From: Galaxea fascicularis
Taxonomy: Eukaryota; Cnidaria; Anthozoa; Scleractinia; Euphylliidae
Assembly (NCBI GenBank): GCA_948470475.1
Contig: OX419347.1
Location: 15,536,175-15,600,174 of the forward strand
Direction of reading: 5' to 3'
DNA length: 64,000 nt
The position numbers and the translations under genes are program-made. Positions 58,201-64,000 of this stretch are shown here, piece by piece (positions within the stretch are counted from its first letter, which is position 1; every line of letters starts with the position of its first letter). Under the pieces are notes generated by a model. That model was not told the origin of the DNA, did no database searches, and worked only from the letters and a program-made list of their open reading frames with translations.

Positions 58201-61200
58201 AAAACGAAGATGTTTGCAGGAATGAAATTTTACAGAAAATCTGCCCTCTTGTATCTTGAAATCATAGTAAAAGGTCAGGCTTTTAGAATAAGCCGATCGC
58301 AGTTTTTGAAATGGCTTTTCGGGCCCGAAAAGTTTACGGGACTTTCGAGAAACGGGCCCCAGACCACGCCGTGCGCTGTTTCCGGGTGACCTCCACCAAG
58401 AATATCCCGTTTCCAAAATATCTCTTGTTTTGGAAAACTTATCCCACTAATTCACTTGATTCACCTTGATAAGAAATTGCTTGATATTGTCTTCCTTACA
58501 AAGCTTCCAGATGTGGATTACAAGCCATTAGATCCTACGGCTCTTCGTCTCCCTGCACCACAACCGCCAAGCGAAAGACTGTTAGCTGCAGTTGAAGCGT
58601 TTTACAGTCCACCGAGTCATGAGAGACCAAGGAACAGGTCAGTTTTACAGAAACATAGTACATTCACCGAATGACTACCGTTTTGATTGGTCGAGAGCAA
58701 AGCAATTAATCCCGTTGAAACGAGCCTTGTTTATCGCCACTTCTTGTATAACCTCTCCGCTCATTGAATGAGTGTGTTAATAAAATTATGAAAAGGGTGT
58801 AAAATTTCCTAGGTCCCTTGTTTCTGATAAGTGGGTTACATTCAGGAAATCGGAAATTGCTCTGACGAAGGGCTAACGCTCGAAACGTCAGCTTTTAGAG
58901 TCGCTGCACGGTGTCCAATTTACATTATCAACTCCGTTGATAAAACCAAATTTTTGTGTACACTCAGAACTCTTAGTATCCAACCAAATTGGACATTAAG
59001 GCTGGTTTTCACCTGCGACTGACTGAGTCGGAGTCGGAGGCGGAGGCGGAGTCGTAAGATTAGGGCTCGTAAGACCTCGTGAAAATCGAAAATCGGAGTC
59101 GGAAGCGGAGTCATAAGCTCGACGGAATCGGAGTCGGAATAATCAGAACGTTTCCATTTTCTTCCGACTCCGCTTATGACTCCGTCGCTTATGATCCAGT
59201 GAAAACTATGTTGTCGGAGTCTGAAGCAGAAGCGGAAGAACCAACCAATCACAGATCCGACTACAGTTTGATACCAAAATAGTGCTTGTGACTCCGACAA
59301 TTTACTTTTCACTGGATCACAAGCGACGGAGTCTTAACGGGGAGTGGTATTCTTCTTCCGACTCCGTCGGTTTTATTTTCACTACAACATAATGCTCTGC
59401 TCTTCTGATAACAACTCCGTCGTAATCAGATTTAATTTGTTTTTAAATTGCAACTTGTTTTATTCACGTTGCAGTGAAGGATGGGAGCAGAGTGGTTTGT
59501 TCGAGTTTTACAAAGCAAAGTTAAAGTACATAAAGGACCGCGAAGAAGCAGAAAGACACAAAGTACAGGACTTAGGACCTAGCAGATCAAGGTACAGATA
59601 GACTACGAGAAGTCCTCTATATGCTCACGGGTAATTGAAAAGAACACTTCCACAAAGCAAACTCGCTTGACGTTTTAATACCCAGTGCACGGCTTGTGAG
59701 TTAGAGTCACTTTGATGTTGCGTTGTAGCGATTAACCTTCAGCGAAAAGACCTCATGGAGGAGGAGGGCGGTGGCCCAGATATGATACTGTGAAAATCTG
59801 CACAAATCAATTAGTGCAAGGCAGGTTTGAGTAGATGATTAAAATTCCGAGTTTCCGAAATCTCCGACACTGAAATCCTTCCGAGGCGAATGGACTGTGA
59901 TGAGTACATGTTTTACGCTGTCAAAATAGTGTTTGAGACATTCTGTTTCTCCAGTGATGAGCTCTTTAATCTTTAATCATAATACTTCTAAAACAGTAAT
60001 GACTATACTAGGAGGGCAAGTAGTCTCCTGGGAAGTAAGTCTGTTGTAGTGATTTAACTGAGTTCAAGATCAGTGCTATAATTTGAATTTATCGATAACT
60101 GGAATGATTTACAATTCTCTCAAAAGTTTTTCAACAATCTAACCAAAATCTTGGTTTTTTCTTTCAGGTCAAGATCTAGGTCCAGATCTCCCCGCCGTTC
60201 GCGGTCTCGGTCCCAATCTCCCCGTCAACGCCCTTCTCGGTCTCGTTCCAAATCTCCCAAGAAGTTGTATCATTCGCGGTCTCGCAGTCAGTCCATCTCT
60301 CCAAAGAGAAAAAGGTAGAAAATTATTAATGCTAGAACACGTTTTCCAGTTTCCATGGAATTGCTTACTCTTCTTGCTAATATAGTTTCTCATAAAACAT
60401 TGTATCTTTCTGTCCTTAGGTCACGCTCGCGTTCAAGATCACGGTCACGCTCAAGGTCACGCTCAAGGTCGAAGTCACGCTCGAGATCGCGTTCACGGTC
60501 GCGTTCGATTTCGCCAATGTTCAAGTCCAACAGAAGTCCTGATAGAAGTCCTACCCCACCTAGTTTCCAGTGAGTATTCAATTTATAAAAACTCGTACTA
60601 CAACAATAATGATGTTTTAATACTGATGTCCTGGGTTTCTTTGAAGCAAGCCATTGAAATATAAAGTTTGTTTCTTTTTCGTAAAGTTATCTATTGCGGT
60701 AAGATTTTTCCCAGCTCCCAGGCCTGTTAGTCTTAATTCAAAAGGAAAAGCCCTCCAAAAGAGATTGGTTTGGCGCGAATCAGGACTCATGATTTCGGTA
60801 ACGAAGCCGATCTTCCTGCCGCAATCAAGGATAACAATGGAATAAGAACGTTTGCTTTTGCATACGAAAACACATCCGTGGCAATGGCACGTACATTTTG
60901 CCCAGGGGAACAGGAAAAGCTTTTGCTCATAAAAACAAATCCATTTGGGTGACAGCTACACTCTGTCTGGGAGTGCTGACTTAAGTTACACGTTTTTGGT
61001 TTTTTTCGCAGTCCATCTTACGTATCCAAGACAATCGAGGAGAGAATAGATGAAAGTAATGTCGGTCACCAGATGCTCAAGAAAATGGGTGAGTTTCAGA
61101 TTTTTTAATGCTTTCTTGCTTGCCACCAGGTGATGGGCTCCTCTCGGATGCCACATTACAAAACTTTCTACTCTATTCAAGGAGGGCTTACTGTTCTGCT

Positions 61201-62355
61201 ATGCCAGTAAAAGGTGCTTGGAGCAATATGGTAACAGCTTAACATTGCTTGCTGTATTTTTATTTACTTGGTGCAACGTGTTCACGTCTTTAGGCTGGGG
61301 TGGAGCGGGTCTTGGCAAGACTCAACAAGGAATCCACAATCCGATATCAGGAGGGGAGGTTCGGGATAAGTTTGACAAGTTTAAGGTAAGGACAAGACAT
61401 TAGTTCTTTTGACTTACAAATGCCGCTCTTATGGATAGTCTCGTCCCAGGTTCCCTCGTTACTCTTTTTCAACCGACTGGGTCAGTCAGTCCGTCAGACA
61501 AGGAAGCGAAGAAAAAACTTGGAGGATTTTCCCTGCCTGATATGTTAAGCACTGGATTTTTAAAGGCAAATTGCGTCTATTGTCACCCTGAGGCGAGATG
61601 CTTTTAACTCCTTACAGTAACTACCTCGTGAACTGAGAAAGGCAAGCCTTCTGTACTTACCTTAAGAACGACCACTGTAGATTTACTTGTACAATGTATC
61701 AGCTCGGTTCTCGTGATTTACAGTAACAAACCCTTATAATTGCCCTTTACAAAGCATTCTTCTCACAAAAAATGTGCTTGTTGGTGTTCCTCTGAAATGT
61801 TTTTGTTAACGTTTTCTTTCAGGGAGTGGGAACTGATATGAACGATCCATTTGAAGCGTACAGGAAAAGCAAAAGCTACTCCTTCATCGATTCGCGCATA
61901 GGTTAGAACCACGAAACTGCATTGTTTAAGTGCAGCTTATAGATTACTTTAGAAGTAAACGACTAAATGATACAATGAACCAATCAGGTGCTATGATAAA
62001 ACATGCAGCCACCAACCGTTGTCAAGTGAGTTGTCAAACGCGGGAAAATGTGTAATGCCATGCCAGGCAGCCTAAGAAAGAGCGGGAAAATTTGGACTGA
62101 AACCGGTGCCAAGCCGCGCAAAGCATACCGATTCTGAGCGCGGGAAAACACTGAACCCGGCACCAAACTCAGATGGCAAACGCGGGAACCATGCAACTGG
62201 TGCCAAGCGCGGGAATTTGAATTATCGAGCACGAATTTTCAAGTGCTATCTTTTTTACGTTTTCTTTAATTTGTTTTCTCATAGCCAAGTCTGAAGCAAA
62301 AGCCGCTGCAAGACGAGAAGCCATAAAAGAAGCTGCCAAGAGAGACCAAAAGTGA
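52246..62355 (+). CDS. CHERP: CHERP, SURP/CID/SR/G-patch splicing-associated protein (19 exons)
   Basis: Exons: 52246-52288, 52472-52639, 53052-53218, 53617-53772, 54293-54369, 54878-55115, 55476-55545, 55744-55845, 55932-56059, 56416-56639, 57385-57628, 58504-58637, 59475-59591, 60168-60314, 60420-60569, 61012-61088, 61294-61385, 61823-61901, 62285-62355; 827 residues (human about 916), open in frame. Domains: SURP (about 20-70, FVARNGSKFEEMTKEKQKGN), Gln-rich (71-145), CTD-interacting domain (about 160-283, LHIVYLINDILHHCQRKGAQ), Pro-rich (384-540), the CHERP-specific PPSERLLAAVEAFYSPPSH, RS repeats (about 615-715), G-patch (about 735-780, GHQMLKKMGWGGAGLGKTQQ) and SYSFIDSRIAKSE tail. CHERP associates with the U2 snRNP (with SF3B and SR140) and affects alternative splicing. 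The Pro-rich middle is shorter than in vertebrates. Introns hold LINE, SINE and foldback elements. Confidence 0.97.
52706..52990. repeat. Poly-C containing dispersed repeat, copy 4
   Basis: A C20 run (52719-52738) is followed by ATGGTCCGGAAATTTG, and later GGAGCTAAATTGGAATTTCT, GGGTGCAAACCAAAA and GATGTTTTCTGGAGCCA, which are inverted versions of phrases in 19694-19860. In CHERP intron 2. Confidence 0.55.
54490..54852 (+). mobile_element. 5'-truncated CR1/L2-like LINE fragment
   Basis: The frame from about 54490 reads LAPVYISNLLGRYEPSRNLR, then KTYGDKAFSVAAPRLWNALP and SVSVFKNK. These are the last residues of a CR1/L2-type reverse-transcriptase ORF. An in-frame TGA replaces the next expected residue. 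After about 120 bases the element ends in TATATAAATTAAG(TTA)n at 54852. It ends 25 bases before CHERP exon 6. Confidence 0.8.
56770..56912. repeat. Probable foldback repeat in CHERP intron
   Basis: Begins GCAGGGCTGTTGTTAAGG and ends TTCTTAGCTACAACCCTG, imperfect inverted ends, with inner CCAGCTGG / TGGCTGGCG motifs. Limits are approximate. Confidence 0.4.
57115..57290. mobile_element. Two tRNA-SINE pieces in opposite orientation
   Basis: The minus-strand piece (57115-57225) has GTAGCTCAGTGGTGGACCAT and GGTCATGGGTTTCACTCC. The plus-strand piece (57226-57290) lacks the A box and has AAAGGTCACAGATTCGATTC and GTTGGGAGAACTC. They meet at about 57225 in CHERP intron 10. Confidence 0.6.
57735..58130. 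repeat. CCAAT/ATTGG-rich repeat in CHERP intron 11
   Basis: Contains several CCAATCA and ATTGGTT motifs (such as GGCCAATCACGAC, TAGCCAATCAGAAT, CGCGATTGGTTTTGG, CATTGGTTGAAAA) with CGCGGGAAAATGCGCGCG. It looks like a dispersed element adjoining the foldback at 58131. Confidence 0.45.
58131..58360. mobile_element. GGGGCCCG-family foldback MITE, copy 3
   Basis: A 230-bp element with exact ends GGGGCCCGTTTCTCGAAA and TTTCGAGAAACGGGCCCC. The middle has CGAAAACGAAGATGTTTGCA, TTTTACAGAAAATCTGCCCT and ATAGTAAAAGGTCAGGC, shared with copies at 11278 and 33489. In CHERP intron 11. The best preserved copy. Confidence 0.92.
58853..58955. repeat. GACGAAGG hairpin-bearing dispersed repeat, copy 2
   Basis: CTGACG (58862-58867) pairs with CGTCAG (58886-58891) around AAGGGCTAACGCTCGAAA, followed by CTTTTAGAGTCGCTGCAC and TTGATAAAACCAAATTT. 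Matches 47247-47355. Confidence 0.75.
59000..59425. repeat. GACTCCG/CGGAGTC-rich foldback repeat
   Basis: Dozens of CGGAGTC and GACTCCG motifs in both orientations, with phrases GTTTTCACCTGCGACTG, GATCCAGTGAAAACT and ACTTTTCACTGGATCACAAG. The left half carries CGGAGTC, the right mostly GACTCCG, so strands can fold. In the CHERP intron before exon 13. Confidence 0.7.
62000..62225. repeat. GCGGGAA-rich repeat in last CHERP intron
   Basis: CGCGGGAAAATG, GAGCGGGAAAATT, GCGCGGGAAAACA, ACGCGGGAACCAT and GCGCGGGAATTTG follow each other at irregular spacing with GGTGCCAAGC. An irregular tandem decay product or element fragment. Confidence 0.5.
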
Positions 62356-64000
62356 ACGGAACTTTTTACTCACTGCACATAGAGTGGCCCCCGGAAACCT
62401 GAAAGACTAACAGCGTTTCTGTTTTGTTACTGAGAGCACAAACATCGACCTTTTGTCATTGTGAAAGAATTGTTGCTATCCCGCAATTGAGTGGACCCAC
62501 GAACATCAGCCTTTCACCACTTTGTAGTGAAAAGAAGACTTGACAATATGGCTCAAAAAAACTTGAACGAATGTAATACATGCTGCCAGAAAACTCTGGA
62601 CTTATACCAAACACCAAACTTGTTTTCAGATTTCACCTTTAAGCGTCAAACGTACCTCATTATTATATCTCTGTCTACTTTGTTAGTTAAATACGAGAGA
62701 GTCCAGGATTTGCAAGCATTTCCGTAAATGACCCATCGGCGTAAGAAGATTTGCCAAATGTAGACTTGACTCTCGTAGAAATTCTGAATATCCGATTGGA
62801 GCATAAGTCGGTTTCGTTTACTGGTACTGTTTCTCCCTAATCTGTTCAACCATGTGTTAAATCATTAAAGAGGCCATACACCAGTTGGAAAGAGCAGCAG
62901 TTTTTGGTGGGGGGGAGGGGGCGTTTTGGGGCTTGCGTTTTAGGGGTGTTTGTAGTTCAACTACCTTATAAAGCCATAACCTTTTGTTGTCACCATGGAA
63001 ACGTTAAGCCCGGCCCCAACGAGGATGAGGGTTGCAGAGAGTGGACTCTTGTGAGAGTTGTGCATGAGTTTTGCTTTAACTCCCAGCCCCCGAACTAACC
63101 GAACACGAGAGTAAGAGCCTCGGTAAGAGTTGAAGAAGCATGATTTCATTGCGTGACAAATCCCAAAGCAGTTTGAAACAAACTTGGCCCTAGGCGCGTT
63201 TACACTACAGAAAAAATGGCTCCGGACCCCATCAAAAAGTAGTACGGACTCATAATTCTTGTAAAGAAATATTGGAGTTTCCGCGGGGCCATAAGGTGCC
63301 TATGGCCCTGCGGGGTCCGGACCCATCTTTTTCTGTAATGTAAACGCGCCTTAAGTCGACTTAGTTATTTTGAAATTCATTCACACTAGTATCAAGCATA
63401 CCTATCTTAACATTACGTCAGCGTGTTTTATGCAGAAATTACAAATGTTGACACATATTCAGTTATATTATGCTCTGGAATATTGCTACTCCAGGAAAAG
63501 AGAAACTGCTTCAATTTTCTTTTTAATGTTTGTATCGATGCCGATTGTCTGATTTTTCTGTTGTGGGTCTTATGTAGATGCTTTTATTTTGTGGAGGCAT
63601 ATTCTGGGATAACTCCCCTACCCCACTACCCACTGTTCTCTTTACATGAGGTACCTTGATTTAAAGCAAAACGGAACATATTCTTCAAATTTTTCAGTGA
63701 TGAAAAGAAAAACAATTCAGATTAAACTATAGGGCTAACCCCAATAACCTTAAAGGGGTCTTTAAAGAAATATTGAAATTATATCAAAACGTATTCTTAA
63801 GTTTTTTTAAGACACGATAAATTTCCCCGGATTGAAATAATTAAAAATCCAAATCCCAGAAAAACCTCAGTTCTCAAACATTCCACAAATAGTTCTACAG
63901 TTCGGAGTTCCAGTACCAGAGTTGTATTCTTCCAAGCCTCGGCTTGGCGTTTCTCTGTTTGTTGTCATTCGCTGTTCGCTCGTGAGCGGGAAATTTGTCT
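62356..64000. other. 3' flank of CHERP, no further gene seen
   Basis: Presumed 3' UTR and spacer. No coding exon is convincing up to the window edge. It contains one MITE (63192-63351) and a short G-run (about 62908). Confidence 0.55.
63192..63351. mobile_element. MITE with GTTTACACTACAGAAAAA ends, copy 2
   Basis: Ends AGGCGCGTTTACACTACAGA and TCTGTAATGTAAACGCGCCT. It shares TATTGGAGTTTCCGC-like, TATGGCCCTGC and GGGTCCGGACCC-like blocks with 29044-29220, in inverted order. Better preserved than copy 1. Confidence 0.85.

Noticed and set aside
58078..58389. 103-codon open frame in CHERP intron 11
   Set aside because: Falls within the GGGGCCCG foldback MITE; the peptide mirrors the inverted repeats. 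The similar frame at 11269-11553 is rejected for the same reason.
58862..58891. Functional hammerhead ribozyme
   Set aside because: The core bases resemble one, but the CTGACG/CGTCAG stem takes up the conserved CUGA and no separate stems I and III are visible. Kept only as a hairpin-bearing repeat.

Overview
This window is nuclear DNA from an animal, most likely an anthozoan cnidarian of the stony-coral type. The genes have many short exons with GT/AG introns. Histone genes end in the metazoan 3' stem-loop, and the proteins are clear animal orthologues. The introns and spacers are crowded with short foldback (MITE-like) elements, tRNA-derived SINEs and 5'-truncated LINEs. The species call is inference; no taxonomic search was possible.

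Layout, left to right. HYI (hydroxypyruvate isomerase-like, minus, 9 exons, 1451-6928) stands head-to-head with an unidentified multi-pass membrane protein gene (plus, 7225-10417, one 2.3-kb exon plus one short 3' exon). A solo histone H4 gene follows (plus, 13167-13478). ZRANB2 (splicing-associated zinc-finger/SR protein, minus, 10 exons, 15207-25075) is head-to-head with SPTLC1 (serine palmitoyltransferase subunit 1, plus, 15 exons, 25777-32304). Histone H1 (minus, 34173-34730) and histone H3 (minus, 36174-36584) come next. H3 is head-to-head with a MAPK-interacting kinase gene (MNK, plus, 17 exons, 37195-43860). GCDH (glutaryl-CoA dehydrogenase, minus, 14 exons, 45336-51863) is head-to-head with CHERP (SURP/CID/SR/G-patch spliceosomal protein, plus, 19 exons, 52246-62355). 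I rebuilt each multi-exon gene by hand from splice sites; all keep an open frame from ATG to stop and have near-orthologue lengths (260, 833, 292, 497, 492, 423 and 827 residues).

The genes do not form a pathway. They are housekeeping functions: sphingolipid synthesis, lysine/tryptophan breakdown, RNA splicing, translation signalling and chromatin. The recurring theme is four divergent gene pairs sharing short upstream regions.

The non-genic part is rich. It holds: (1) a 725-bp transposon with terminal inverted repeats and a perfect 6-bp target duplication carrying a 42-codon mini-gene (23759-24483); (2) a 140-bp tandem satellite built from a TTAA-bounded MITE, present as five units in a GCDH intron and two inverted units in an SPTLC1 intron; (3) a ~200-bp TTAA-bounded family with six copies; (4) a GGGGCCCG foldback family with three copies, one carrying a nested second MITE; (5) a LINE inserted inside a tRNA-derived SINE; and (6) several other foldbacks. 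No CRISPR, rRNA, genuine tRNA gene or prokaryotic feature was seen.
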